NCBI GenBank assembly: GCA_023376005.1
Contig: CM042156.1
Coordinates: 44,682,117-44,746,116, forward strand
Source of the DNA: Doryteuthis pealeii
Taxonomy: Eukaryota > Mollusca > Cephalopoda > Myopsida > Loliginidae
Reading direction: 5' to 3'
DNA: 64,000 nt
Notes under the pieces: generated by a model
Told to the model about the DNA's origin: nothing
What the model saw: only the letters and a program-made list of their open reading frames with translations
The model's database searches: none
Program-made: the position numbers and the translations under genes
Shown here: piece after piece, positions 36,101 to 45,459 of the stretch
Position numbering within the stretch: position 1 is the first letter of the stretch
How the letters are laid out: each line of letters begins with the position of its first letter

Positions 36101-39100
36101 CTGGACTACGAGATTGTAGTAGGCAAGTTTGAACTCCAGTAATGCTATTATGTTCACTTTCAAACTAATACCCTTGGGAAAGGTATGAAATCCCTCTCCA
36201 TCTATGGATTAAATAGTGCCACTACTGTTCTTCTACAAGGATGGCTTTGGCAATAAATTAATAGTAAACTATTTCAGATTGTTCAATTTGATGAATAGAT
36301 TAGCTGTAATACCTAGGAAAGGTGGGGGTTACTTGCAGATCCCAGAGTACACATGAAAATGCAAGCAGACCTCAGTGCCCGTATTGGATTTTCAATAGGA
36401 ACATTTGCTAGATGTGTTTACACCAGATCAGTTCTTTGTGTGAAATTATCAATAGCTGTTTAAGTTATAAGTCCTTTGGCATTAAATAACCCATGAAGAC
36501 TGATATGCCATTAAACAAAGAAACCAAATGGTCAGAGTGGACCTGGGAGTAATAGCAATGAAGGGGAAATTTCATACTCTGAAAAGCTCCAGAATTAGAC
36601 ACAATTTCTACTGTATGGCCGCACAACCTGGACATTAACAAAACGCCCAGAGAAAAAACTAGATTGGAACTACACAAGGATGTATTTGTATTTGCCTCAT
36701 ACCCCACTTGTATGGGCTGGGCACAAGGCCTCGTTTTAACGTGGGCCCACCCACAAGCCGAAGCTGATGGGTGGGAAAGAACAAAAATTGTGTCGATCCC
36801 CTCGGCATTCCCCCTCAAGGGGTGCCTCAGGCACTGGGCAATAAACTCAGCCCTGCCCATTTAAGTCAAGGGGGCAGGTGTTACCTGGGTGGAAAGCCCC
36901 CTGGGATCGACACTAATGATTGTACTTTAACCCGGTCCAGTGGCCGAAGTACACTGGACCCCCGCCCCGAAGGACGAGTATGTCATTGGAACTACATAAG
37001 GATACTACATGTCATTTTGGATAAATCCAGCAAGCAACACCCTACAAAACAGCAGATGTACAACCACTTAACCCACCCACCCCGCCATCTCACAAATCAT
37101 CCAAGTAAGACGAGCAAGATATGCTTGGCACCGCTGGAAAAGTAAGAACAAACTCATAAGCAACGTGCTCCTGTGGACTACTACACATGGGCACACCAGC
37201 ATATGGAATAGAGGTTTTAAGATGGTCATAGTTGTTCATAAAGTATTTTGTTTTAAGATATTTATTTATATTTAACATGCATATCACTTTCAAAATCTAA
37301 TATAAATATTTTCATTATAATAATGAAATTTATTGTGTACAGTGCTCAGGTGCACCACAACTAATCAAAGGTTCATGTATAGTACATAGAATAATGTACT
37401 AATGTCAGGAAAATGAATAGCGTACAGTAATAATATACAAGTATGTGTCTTTATGTAATCTTAGTATATCCTCAGCTTTATTGTTATCTGTACAATGTTT
37501 CGGCCGATGTGCACTCTGGCCTTCTTCAGGTATTCCTTGTCAGACTCTGGAGCCTTCTCAAACTCGGGAACCTTCTTGTCAAGTTTGAAAGTTCTCGAGA
37601 CCGACAAGAAATACCTGAAGAAGGCCAGAGCGCCCATCGGCCAAAACGTTGTACAGATAACTATAAAGCTGAGGACAATAGTCCGAATAATCCAAATAAT
37701 ACTAATTATCAAGCCTCATCTAAAAAATTCAGAGAAATTATGGGATCTTGTTTAAGATTTTTTTTAAAAGTCCATATTCATAGGGGTACTAAATGTGTCT
37801 TTGTAGAAAAAAGTTTTGTCTGCTCTGTATGGAAATCATCATTTCTTTCAGAAATAGATATAATTTTGGGGATTATTTAACGTTTTATTGACATAAGTAG
37901 TATTTTCGTTTTGGGGAGTGAAAATCAAATAATCTTAGACAAATGCAGTGAAAAAAAAAAAACAAAAAAATTTCAGCAATGACCCTAACAATTCTTGAAA
38001 GTTTGTTTGAAAATCTAGTCAAAAATGGCAGAGACTTAGATTTTTCACTAAGCTTAGCGAAGTTGTGGCACAAGGCCAGAAGTATAGGGTACCCAGTGAG
38101 AGTCGAACTCACTAACAATTGTCTCCTCATCTAGATTCCTAACCATTACACCACATGAAGATGGTAGAGACTTAGATTATTTACTAAGTTTAGTCATGGC
38201 AAAAGTATGGGGCACCCAGTGAGAATCGAACTCACTAACAATTGTCAGCTAATATAGATTCCTGACCATTATACCAAATGAAAATCGCAGAGACTTAGTG
38301 TTACAGGGCACTTGGCGAATTTAAAATTATCAAAAAAATAAGCAGCTATTCTTTATTGTTTTTCTATCTCTCTTCTTCGTTATTACAATTATTCAAAGAT
38401 ATTCGATACAGACGAGTTTTGGAAAGCATAACAGTTTGAGAAAAAAACTCATGTAGGTGCACCAATAAATCTGTAGCCTATGGAGATATTTACCCAACCC
38501 ATTCGCCACCGGAGATATTTACCAACCCATTCGCCACCGGTAGGATATGACATAAGGTCGCTAGTATGGGGCATCCAGTGATGATGATCGAACTCGCTTT
38601 TCAGTAGTAATGGATCTGTGAGACTGGCTTGCTAATCATTACACTACGATAGGACGCCTATCTGTAGCATGTGAACGGACATTATTATTTTTCAACATAA
38701 TCTCCTCCTTTGTCAACAAATTGAATTTTGTTGTGAACATTAATCACATATAGACTAAACATTATATAATAAAATTTTCAGATCAAAATCTAGCTAATGC
38801 AACAGAATTATTGACCTTATTATGTATCTTTCAAAAAACAAGAAAATCGTTATTTTTTCACTTTAGTTCATTCGTTTGTTTAAGAATACGAAAAGAGGAT
38901 AATCTGTGACGTAAGATTATTTTTGGTAAAATCCTAGTTTACTCACGCAGCAAATACAATATAATTCAAATAAAAATAGAGCATTATATATATGTGTGTA
39001 TATCTTATAATGTTCCAAGGTCTTAAAACATTTGGGACAAGGTATAAATTTCTAGAAAAATAAACTTTATGGCGGTTGTTCGTGTGATGATTAAACCGCC

Positions 39101-42091
39101 ATTTTTGCAGCATCGTTTCAACCAGCTGGGTTATTCGACATTTTTATTTTTATTTTCTGTTGATCTCGTAATATTTCTAAACGATCCCCAGAAAATTATA
39201 CATCATACACTAGGTGTAGGAGTTCTGGAATTCAAAGGTGTGTCTGTGTGAGTCAATTTTAATTTAAAGTAGCCTACTTAGTAGGTCATATTTACCGCGT
39301 GAATTAACTAGGTCGATTTCAGTTAAAAAATTTTTTGTTTTTTTGTTTATAACTAAGTTTAAAATGTATGAATAAATACTTGAATGACAACCACTTCATA
39401 TAAGAACGGATTCAAAATACTAAATAATAAATACGTGATTTGAATCACCTCAACCTAGTGACATTGAGTTTAGCTTTTTGTAAATGTCTGAGAAACTTGT
39501 TTACTATTTTGAGTCGATATTAAATTTAAATTCAATTATTCTTTTCCAGTTTTCAAACAATTGTTTACTAAAAAGTTTTGAATAGCTACTTTATTTTAAG
39601 ACTTATACAAAATTAGCTTCATTTTAAATGTATGCTGTTTTAAAAATAAGATATAAATTAAGATCCCCACAATCATTTTCTTGTGAAACTGGTATTTATT
39701 TGTTCAAACTAATAAAAAGCCAAATAAAAATTAAATAATGTTTAATTCAATTTGTCTAAATTTAGTGTAAATGATTTTTTAAAATTATTATTACTAAAGT
39801 TGTTATTTAAAGAAAAAGTTTAAATTTAGGTATTTTATGAGTTGAGTACTTTCTACTTGCATCCCAACACTTTTTGAATATTTATTTGTCTTTGATGTTT
39901 GGTTCAAAAACGGATGGTTTTGTTTTGTTTTGTTTTGTGTTTTTTAATAGCATAGTGAGTGGTACCGATGTATAAATTTTTTTTTTAAAGTACTTAACAG
40001 CTGATTTTTTTTTATCAAATCTAAAAATTACATAACCAGCACTTACAGTGTCTAAAATGAATTAAGTTTTCCCCAATGTCATACAAATCGCGATTTTGAG
40101 CCAATAATTTGGAGAATATGCTAAAAAGAAAAGGTGTTATAAATTCTGGAGACAAACTATTCTTTAAAAAAAATTAAATGATTACTTCAAAATCAGCCAA
40201 AATGTTTGTTGTTTTTTTTTTGTTTTTGTTTTTTTTGGGTTTTTTTTCAATAACCTTTTAACAGAAGATACCTTACATTTTAATTTAAATCTTTGACCAT
40301 CACTTATTCTCCCCAACCCCTCCAACGCCTAAATGTTTCCAGGGATAGGGGGTGCGTGTTCGAGCCTCACCAAAGGTTTAAATTTATCCTCTATTCTTGA
40401 TCCAATGGATCAGATCAATGCCGCTCCACTGTTTACTAACGAGCGTAGAATGATGATCGAATAGTTTCAATAATAATAATAAAAATTGAAATTAGGATGA
40501 ACGAAATAAAGAGACAAAAACTAACTAATGAGAATGCTTTTTTAAAAAATTCAAATATTTTCTTCGATATAATTCACACCTTAAAGTTTTAAATCAAATC
40601 GAATTTGTAATATGAAACAGGGTAAAAATAATCCTTTATTTTAAAGACTAAAAAAGAGATTTGTTTGTTGGTTTTCTGAGGAACGAAAGAAAAATTTACA
40701 GTAACAACGGACGAAATTTTCTCATCTTTTATTTTCCTAATCTATTTTTCGCATTTTTCTATATAACATAAAAAAGTAACTAGGATTTTTTTTTCTTCTA
40801 ATATTTTTCTTGTGTCCGATAAAATTGTTGTCTTTATTAAAACGGTTTTGATAAGTAAAACTTCTAAATTTTATTTCAATTTTATGCAACAAAGGTTCTT
40901 GTCGAAATTGTTTACAAAAACATTGTTTGCAATACGAGGAAACATTTTTAACAGCATTTAAGTTTCACGTATGGCACAAGGACAAATATTGGGGTGGATA
41001 TGGATGTTGCACCACTCAATCAAGCGGAAACGAGCAGTCTGCTGATCTTGAAAATCAGCATTCGAAATCCTGGCTTTTCACCTGGGCTCGAACACTAACC
41101 ATTATCTCTGTTGGGAAGTACGCAACTATCACTGCCACGAGACTGGCCATAAAATCCCTTTTTTTTTTTTTTTTTTTCAATAGCTCATATTGGAATCTAT
41201 GGTGTTTTTTTTTTTGTTTGTTTTTTTTCGGAAATGCAAAACTTTTGGAAAAGAGAGATTGTTTTTTTTTTTTTTGTTTTTTGTTTTGTTTGTTTTTTCT
41301 TATTTTAAATAAGAAAGAAAAAAAATACTGCAGTGCCTGATGGGGGTGTATAAATGTATATATTGAAAAGTCATAAAATACAGAAAAGTCATTTATAAAC
41401 CAATTTAAAATTGCCGTCACTTAAAAATCTCTATACTGAACATGGGAAGAAGTATTTGTTTTGTCACGTGATTACTTTATCGTAAACGGTGCCAAAGCAA
41501 AGCAGGCATTTTTTTTTCTTTTAGTTTCAGGATTACTATTTTTGTTTAGGTTTTTAGCTTTTATAGCGTCCACGAGTTTTTGTTTTTACTTTGATTCTTT
41601 AAATTACAAAAAAAAAAAAAAATAGATTGATTTATGGCTGAATGAATAAAGTTTCTGTAAAAAAAAAAAAATTAAAAGGTGTCTGCCAACACTAAACTAA
41701 CAAAAACCTGCACAAAAAAGACTTTGGCTTAAATATAAATATTTCAAAATTATTCTATTATCGTAGCGTAAATTAAACTTTAAAATGAATAAAATTTTTT
41801 TTTTTTTTTTTTTAAACAAAAGCAAGAGGCAGAACTTCGGACAAGAAAGAATACAACTGTGTTGTTCCATTTTATTCCCCGCATAACACACGACACGCCA
41901 TGAAAAGAAGGAAAGAACAATGTGGAAAATGTAGTGTTAATATCGAAGTAAAAATAAAAATCAACTACTACAAACCTTGCACAGGAATTAAGAGACTTTG
42001 CCGGTAGATAGCTAAAGACTTTTTTTGTTATTAAAGGAATTTTAGTCAGCACGTACGATGCCGCACTACACGTTTCAATAGCATCGACCAT
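24754..42091 (-). CDS. FBXO22: F-box only protein 22 (whole coding gene, five exons)
   Basis: Substrate receptor of an SCF (SKP1-CUL1-F-box) ubiquitin ligase; the human protein targets KDM4 demethylases, among others. Coding exons (minus): 41976-42091, 33844-33976, 31063-31261, 29537-29879, 24754-25156, total 1194 nt, 397 aa (human 403). Borders are GT..AG with consistent phases 2, 0, 1, 2. The F-box spans residues ~17-55 (FSYLPAKSLNSCARVCKAW). FIST_N/FIST_C follow, with VAGGYVDNL, FMFACIGRG and FFGNGEVG conserved. Cys321 corresponds to the human FIST-domain Cys326. The ATG at 42091 sits in GAAAATGG. No frameshift or stop: the gene looks intact. The 17-kb span comes from repeat-filled introns. 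Confidence 0.95.
25122..26787. repeat. Tandem array of the exon-5 splice acceptor (~240-bp unit, 7 units)
   Basis: Units begin (plus strand) TGAAGGCAATGCACTGCAG at 25122, 25372, 25613, 25852, 26100, 26333 and 26565, with spacing 232-250 bp. Each holds the first 34 nt of exon 5, its AG acceptor, ~170 nt of intron and an (AT)n tract of variable length. Copies are almost identical (single indels; the copy at 26565 lacks one C). Only the 25122 unit continues into the true exon; the others run into (AT)n. Confidence 0.95.
26788..27428 (+). mobile_element. Non-autonomous Helitron, 641 bp
   Basis: Starts TCTTATTATAATGTAGATTG after an A and ends in a 7-bp hairpin (TGCACCC GGA GGGTGCA), then TATATTTGCTAG, followed by T. 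TC start, 3' hairpin, CTAG end and A|T insertion all fit Helitrons. No Rep/helicase is encoded. Confidence 0.85.
27690..28070 (-). repeat. S4 and S5 SINE fragments
   Basis: 27690-27915: TTCATACCTTTCCCAAGGGT, then GGAGTTTGAACTC and a minus-strand tRNA-like head ending at 27915 (S4). 27930-28065: S5 pieces (GAGTTTAACAGGTTTTAATT, GAATTGAACTCGTG). Confidence 0.65.
28258..28500 (-). repeat. tRNA-derived SINE (family S1)
   Basis: Full S1 in reverse: AGGGCGGCCTAATGTCAGTA through TACCAACTAAGCTAACCCGG. Confidence 0.85.
28501..28695 (+). repeat. SINE (family S5) fragment
   Basis: CCAACTATTTTCTCTCCAGC, TAGACTGGGCTCTTTAACG, AAACTGAATTCAAACTTG. Directly abuts the S1 copy. Confidence 0.7.
28960..29270 (+). 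repeat. Dispersed repeat also present at 63775-64000
   Basis: Both copies read ATATGGGCTAATAAAACTTG / ATATGGGGCTAATAAAAACT, then CAAGTCTTGT, CCCAGC and AGTAAGAT..CACCA-type sequence. Nature unknown; possibly an LTR or 5'-UTR fragment. Confidence 0.55.
29289..29509. mobile_element. Palindromic MITE (family M1), old copy
   Basis: GGACCATATGACCTTTAGGC is mirrored by GTGCCTAAAGGTCC. Inner arms CATTTACACCGTCAAAATCC and inverse; loop TATAAAACTAACCCCTAACA. It lies in intron 4, just downstream of the exon 4 donor. Confidence 0.8.
29537..29879 (-). CDS. FBXO22: FBXO22 exon 4 (FIST_N region)
   Basis: Acceptor TTTTTACAG|GAACGG, residues 150-263 (SYLLIPKLDGLDIHTF ... DSIVAGGYVDNLIYPE ... NDPR), donor AGAGG|GTGAGT. 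Confidence 0.92.
29975..30325. repeat. Tandem GATAAGTTATGAATAATAAG/(AT)n repeat
   Basis: Six or more units of 40-65 bp, each ending in an (AT)n tract of different length. Located in FBXO22 intron 3. Confidence 0.85.
30331..30575 (-). repeat. tRNA-derived SINE (family S1)
   Basis: AGGGTGGCCTAAAGTCAGTA through CTCTAGCGACTGAGCTAAG. In intron 3 and antisense to S1 copies on the plus strand. Confidence 0.85.
31063..31261 (-). CDS. FBXO22: FBXO22 exon 3
   Basis: Acceptor TTAATAG|GATATTTGG, residues 84-149 (DIWCEPAFFIGF through LAISADGVI), donor ATTG|GTAAGT. Confidence 0.9.
31500..31930 (+). mobile_element. Possible solo LTR
   Basis: The region has a polyadenylation-like GGAATAAATACTTGTG, pyrimidine-rich CTCTCTC stretches, and ATATATCGTTGGTACTGTGACC, which resembles an LTR end followed by a primer-binding site. 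No internal retroviral ORF. Boundaries are uncertain. Confidence 0.35.
32463..32525 (-). repeat. R600 tail fragment
   Basis: GGGTTTGGTTTGGTTGG followed by TCTATGGCATGTCAATCC, as in the R600 tail. It stops where the inverted repeat begins. Confidence 0.5.
32541..32768. repeat. Perfect 109-bp inverted repeat with hammerhead motif in each arm
   Basis: Arms 32541-32649 and 32660-32768 are exact reverse complements, separated by 10 nt. Each arm carries CUGAUGA, a UGCU/AGCA stem II, GAAAC, and a stem III ACC/GGU. The plus-strand motif is in the right arm, the minus-strand motif in the left. Such head-to-head copies recall inverted LTR-like repeats of Penelope-like elements. Confidence 0.85.
32670..32716 (+). 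ncRNA. Hammerhead ribozyme-like motif (HHR-2)
   Basis: Core C76-A82 (CUGAUGA, last digits of 326xx), stem II 84-87/90-93, G95 A96 A97, stem III 98-100 with 32704-32706, cleavage base U at 32707, stem I 72-75 with 32708-32711. The first stem II pair is an A·G mismatch, so activity is uncertain. The mirrored copy (minus, about 32593-32640) is sense to FBXO22 pre-mRNA. Confidence 0.5.
32829..33118. mobile_element. TIR element with ~80-bp inverted repeats enclosing a hammerhead
   Basis: TTGGAAGATTATGTGCTTAA is mirrored as TTAAGTACATAATCTTCCAA. The arms continue inward through AATTAGGCGTGCAT. The ~110-bp centre holds CAGGGTTCGAATCACGC and the ribozyme motif. Confidence 0.75.
32953..32997 (+). ncRNA. 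Type I hammerhead ribozyme, full consensus core (HHR-1)
   Basis: Stem I CUCUG (32954-32958) pairs with CAGAG (32991-32995). Core CUGAUGA is 32959-32965. Stem II GGCCU/AGGCU (32966-32970 with 32974-32978) has an AAU loop and one G·U pair. GAAA is 32979-32982. Stem III AUG/CAU has a UA loop. Predicted cleavage is after A at 32990 (AUA). All invariant bases are present. Short stem III is usual in Penelope-like and retrozyme hammerheads. Antisense to FBXO22. Confidence 0.75.
33123..33722 (+). mobile_element. Non-autonomous Helitron, 600 bp
   Basis: TCTTATTATAATGGAGATT start after A; hairpin TGCACCCGGAGGGTGCA; end ATATATCTGCTAG followed by T. Same family as 26788-27428. It lies 120 bp from FBXO22 exon 2. 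Confidence 0.85.
33844..33976 (-). CDS. FBXO22: FBXO22 exon 2 (F-box second half)
   Basis: Acceptor ACTTCCAG|AGTGTG restores Arg39, then VCKAWRQASQQVKKRRRK through AAEIKGLLQ. Donor TTACAG|GTAAAC, phase 0. Confidence 0.9.
34526..34790 (-). pseudogene. LINE 3' end fragment
   Basis: Minus-strand 34776-34540 encodes MRRTRHAGHCWRSKDELISD, then GHASVGRPARTYIDQLSQDA. This is a C-terminal domain of a LINE common in molluscs. An (ATG)n-type tail follows. In intron 1, sense to the host gene. Confidence 0.8.
35040..35160 (+). pseudogene. LINE fragment
   Basis: Plus-strand sequence matches the YGCTTW...NKLDGSCTRML region of the LINE at 60408-60848, with frameshifts. Confidence 0.65.
35161..35690 (-). 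repeat. R600 element, tail end missing
   Basis: Begins AATCAATTCTTAAGGGATAA and runs to the head end CCACCGACAGGGCAG. Open frames seen on the minus strand (for example 35375-35590) are frames of R600, not genes. Confidence 0.85.
35691..35835. mobile_element. Half of an M1 palindromic MITE
   Basis: Loop plus right arm only: AACTGCTAACCCTAACAAGC, then GTTGACGGTG, AAACATGTCCTTCTGAAT and a degraded GGTCC end. Confidence 0.65.
36062..36250 (+). repeat. SINE (family S4)
   Basis: TGGACTACGAGATTGTAG, AGTTTGAACTCCAG, TTCACTTTCAAACTAATACC. The head is degraded. Confidence 0.6.
36600..37200 (+). pseudogene. LINE fragment split by a SINE-like insertion
   Basis: 36606-36681 encodes LLYGRTTWTLTKRPEKKLDW; after the insertion 37004-37170 continues with the QATPYKTADVQPLNPP-type frame (compare KSWKQHPTRKQLYSHLPP at 60408-60848). 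Confidence 0.7.
36682..36984. mobile_element. SINE-like element S6 with 19-bp target duplication
   Basis: 303 bp, flanked by ATTGGAACTACACAAGGAT (36663-36681) and ATTGGAACTACATAAGGAT (36985-37003). Contains CATACCCCACTTGTATGGGC and GTGCCTCAGGCACTGGGCAA. The same family is at 59067-59966. Pol III boxes are not obvious. Confidence 0.75.
37450..37745. repeat. Palindromic coding-like element (family K)
   Basis: CAATGTTTCGGCCGATGTG at left and GCGCCCATCGGCCAAAACG at right; centre of AACTCGGGAACCTTCT-type repeats. The plus-strand right half encodes DKKYLKKARAPIGQNVVQI. Ends TCATCTAAAAAATTCAGAGA. Confidence 0.75.
38045..38300 (-). repeat. Two tandem SINEs (family S3)
   Basis: Each holds GTGAGARTCGAACTCACTAA and ACCATTA(C/T)ACCA; the minus strand is tRNA-like (B box GTTCGATTCTCAC). 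Confidence 0.7.
38478..38665 (-). repeat. SINE (family S2)
   Basis: GGTAGGATATGACATAAGGT, CCAGTGATGATGATCGAACT, CTGTGAGACTGGCTTGC. Its first 30 bp are duplicated (ATTTACC..CATTCGCCACCGG twice). Confidence 0.75.
38666..40950. other. AT-rich FBXO22 intron 1 sequence
   Basis: No coding or conserved repeat seen except T-rich runs and a tRNA-like GTGTTCGAGCCTCACC at 40355 followed by an (ATA)n tail near 40475, probably a SINE remnant. Confidence 0.5.
40960..41165 (-). repeat. tRNA-like SINE remnant
   Basis: The minus strand carries GGTTAGTGTTCGAGCCCAGG (B-box-like) with an upstream GTGGCAGTGATAGTTGC. The plus-strand open frame across it is a shadow. Confidence 0.45.
41160..41820. repeat. T/A homopolymer-rich segment of intron 1
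   Basis: Several runs of 11-20 T (41158, 41206, 41262, 41791) and A runs (41608, 41660). Confidence 0.8.
41976..42091 (-). CDS. FBXO22: FBXO22 exon 1 (start, F-box first half)
   Basis: Encodes residues 1-38 plus two bases: starts MVDAIETC and ends FSYLPAKSLNSCA. Donor GCAAG|GTTTGT. The T-rich stretch before the ATG (TTCTTCTCTCAATAG) could also be an acceptor for a 5'-UTR exon. Confidence 0.9.
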
Positions 42092-42479
42092 TTTCGGAAC
42101 TCTTCAGCTATTGAGAGAAGAAAAATTAAAAAAATTAGTCTGCGAAACGAAAGAAGCCGTAAAGATGCACGGATCACAAAATATATAGTTCTTTCCTTTT
42201 TTTGCTTTTTTTTCTATTTTATTTATTTATTTTAATTTAAAAACAAAACAAACAAAAATGATGTATTTAATCACAACCCTGCGTTGATTGTATGGGAAGT
42301 GTTACTAGCATTTAATTGTTATTGTTTTGGGAAAGGTTTTTATTTTGTTTTTTAACGAAATAGTTTTGTTTTTTTTGTTTTTTTTAGATTCATTTTTTTT
42401 AACAAAAATTTGAATATTTTTTCTTTTTTTTTGTAATTTGCGGCCGATTTGGATAAAAACGTACAAAAGTAGTTATTTA

Positions 42480-42965
42480 TTAAGCTTGGCTTAGTTTGGT
42501 ACAAGGCCAGAAATATGGGGCACCCAGTGAGAATCAAATTCACTTATGATCTACTAGCCTAGTTCACCATTTCACCACATGAGGCGCCCTAAATACAGTA
42601 AGTGTAGCTTAGATTTGACAAGGCTACTAGTATGAGGCACCCAGTGAGGATCGAAATACTATTTGTAGTAACTAATCAGCATACTATTACACCAGGATGA
42701 GATCAAGAATATAGTTATTTACTAAGCTTGGCTTAGATGTGGCACAAGGCCAGAAGTATGGGGCGCCCTGTGAGAATCGAACTCACTATCAATGGTTCGC
42801 TAATCTAGCTTGCTAACCATTACACCACATGTGGTGCCCAAATTATTTACTAAGTTTAGCTTAGATATGGCACACAGCCAGAATTATGGGTACCTAGTGA
42901 GAATCAAACTCACTAACAATGGTCTGCTAATCTAGCTTGATAACCATTACACCACATGTGGTGCC
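42480..42965 (-). repeat. Array of four S3 tRNA-like SINEs
   Basis: Copies at about 42480-42592, 42599-42705, 42720-42841 and 42848-42966, all in minus orientation. Shared: TTTACTAAGYTTRGCTTAGA, GTGAGAATCGAACTCACTA and CCATTACACCACATGTGGTG. They start about 390 bp upstream of the FBXO22 ATG. Confidence 0.8.
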
Positions 42966-42999
42966 CTGAGATTAAGAATATACTGAAGTAATCTACATT

Positions 43000-44160
43000 C
43001 ATATCTCTGTCTATGGCATATCAACTTACATCAAATTTCGAAGATATGTTGCATAGCGCCTTCTTCACTGGCACTAAATAATTATAATGTTGCATACCTC
43101 TTTCTTTAATTCTATTTCTTGGCCGTCTTTATTATTCTGATCGTCTTTGGTATTTCTTCTATCATCTTGACTTGATCTGGAATCTTCCAAGGTCTTCTAC
43201 TGCTATGTTCTTGCTGGCTGGTCGTCCTGGATTCATTTCTTAGTCTTGTTACCAAGACATTCATCAACCACAAGAACATATTAATTATACAACTTTTTAT
43301 TTCCTTAACTATACATAATCCTCTAACTAACATAGCGCGCGTGAGTTCCAGTTTAGGCAGGACCTAAAATGGCCGACTGCTCTGCCTGATGTCTAACTGC
43401 AAACTGGGGACCGAACAGGTCCCACGTGACTTCACGTATTTTGGCGGGCTTCTGTAATTTTCCATGGAAGGACCTGGCCATGGTATGAAAAGGGTCATCC
43501 CCTCAGAATTACAGGGATTGACAATAATCTTATGCAACCGCATAGATTATTTAACAGATAGTCACTTTTCAAAAATATTGAAATATTAAAATCTTAAAAG
43601 TTATATAAAATATTAGCTGTATCATTCATACTGTATGGTACAGTCAATTCTGGGTTGTATCGATTGCTTACACTTATAATTTACTGAAATATACCGATTA
43701 TGTAGGCTAACATAAAAAAAATTAGCCTAAGCTTCAGGTAGGCTTCATAATTTATCAAAATTTACTGATTATATTGGCTAACTTAAAAAACTAGGATAGG
43801 CCTAGGTCGGATAATTGCATCAAAATAATGGCTATTTCGACTTTTTGGTTTTTCGACTGTAACCAATTAATGGCGTGGGTGAGGTGTTACTGTATTCTTT
43901 AATTTTTCTCCATAGTTAACTCTTTGCCTAAAAAATTTACCCCACAACTGTACCAAGTTTTCTTGGAATTTTTTACCTGTATAATGGGATATTTTGAAGT
44001 TCATTATCTATTCACCTCAGAACTCATTCTATTCAAATAAAGTTCTATTATTATTATAATCTGAGTCCTTCTCAATTTTAATGAATTAACTATCAGTTAT
44101 TTATGGCTGGGGCCAATTAATGATGTTGGGTGAGGTATTACTGTATTATAATATTAAATC
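43000..44160. other. Intergenic region upstream of FBXO22, no gene identified
   Basis: A minus-strand frame at 43112-43333 (71 aa) is not recognised. A GC-richer patch 43330-43520 has CpGs and CACGTGACTTCACGT, which could be regulatory, but nothing supports this further. Confidence 0.35.
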
Positions 44161-44164
44161 TCTG

Positions 44165-44290
44165 ATTAATCTTACCACCAGATGTAGTTTAGAGTCATAC
44201 TCAGGACACACTTTTTTGTAGGGGGGGGGATTCTTACCCTCCTGTAGAGGGTACAATTGGCATATTCTAAGCTCTGCCAACAAAACAAAG
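44165..44290 (-). repeat. R600 fragment, degraded
   Basis: TAGAGTCATACTCAGGACA, then a deletion, then CTTACCCTCCTGTAGAGG. Confidence 0.5.
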
Positions 44291-44378
44291 AACCTCTTTT
44301 ATTATCATTTGTTTCTTCCTCTGAGAACACCATTTGCCACCTGGTTGTATTTTTTTGACTTGAATATTAGAATTTTAT

Positions 44379-44379
<1 letters not shown>

Positions 44380-44414
<35 letters not shown>

Positions 44415-45070
44415 GTCAAGCTCAGTGGCGTAGCATGCACATTTTTTGCCCCTGGTACATGGCCAATCTGACACTGTCCTCCTCCCCCGAATTTCCTAAG
44501 AGAAAAACATACAATATCTTGTTGGCATCCTTCCACCTACTAAAGACGATGGCATAGTGTCCACTTTTTTTTAAATTTAATTTTCTTTTTATCTGCAGCT
44601 GCGTGGAAATTGTCCAGTTTCCTCTCGCAGCATGGGTATCATTTTTGTAGTGGGAAAACTATGTAGCCTGGGCAGGTTTTTTATGGAAGGTGAGCTGTCG
44701 CCCAAGCAGCAGATCTTCCCTCTCCACACAGCCGTTGTGATCCAAAGGAAAGGTAGGAACCAATGCGGTTTGGCAACAGCGGTGTCGCAGGAGTTGTTGG
44801 GAAGTACTGAGATTCAGCACCGCCCATCTTCAAGACTCCGGCTCCAGATTTGTTTTCGAGGTTTACTCCCTTAGCCTTTTCTTGGGATAAGGAAGGGCCG
44901 CAAGGCAATGGTGGTTTTATGAGACTTTTCCTTGTCTTGGTCCTGGATTGGTAAGTTCACCAATCATGCTACTGCCGGTGTGGTCGGTCTTTAGTAAACG
45001 AGGGCTCATCTGCTCTTGTTTACAGACTGTATGTGGGCGTCAAGCCAGAAGATGACATCAATTACATTTT
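44380..45070. other. (ATC)n tract and unrecognised GC-richer sequence
   Basis: (TCA)n at 44381-44414 resembles the tail of the LINE 3' ends (minus strand ATG repeats). The phrase CTACTAAAGACGATGGC at 44538 also occurs in the LINE 3' UTR at 48674. 44590-45070 is GC-richer with an 80-aa frame; no recognisable protein. Confidence 0.4.
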
Positions 45071-45164
45071 ACTCAATTTGAGCCCTTCTCACTTTTATGG
45101 AGACAAATCCAACAATAATATTGTTATATCAAGTGTATGGTAGCAAATGAAAAGACAAACAGGT

Positions 45165-45390
45165 GAGTGGTGGAATAGTTAGAGTCATAGGAAATGGATT
45201 CGTCGACCCGAGTTCAAATCCTGGACAAAGCTACAGTTCACACAGCGCTAATACCCTTGGGAGAGGTATGAATCCAACTATTCTCCCTCCAGCTATGGGT
45301 AAATAATAGGGAAGACTGGGATCTTTAACCTTGGTTAGGAAATCAGTCTAGAAGGAAAACTCTGAATTCAAATCCGCTTGGGGTGATCAC
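45165..45390 (+). repeat. SINE (family S5), nearly full length
   Basis: Head GTGGTGGAATAGTTAGAGTC, B box GAGTTCAAATCCTGG, GCTAATACCCTTGGGAGAGG, TCTGAATTCAAATCCG end. Confidence 0.8.
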
Positions 45391-45459
45391 TACTAGAATA
45401 AGCTCAGTCCTAATTAGTGATCTATTTCATTAAAAAAATTTGTCTTAAATAAACACAGG

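Noticed and set aside
43112..43333. 71-aa minus-strand frame upstream of FBXO22
   Set aside because: Not recognisable and not joined to FBXO22 by compatible splice sites; FBXO22 already has a well-placed start codon at 42091.
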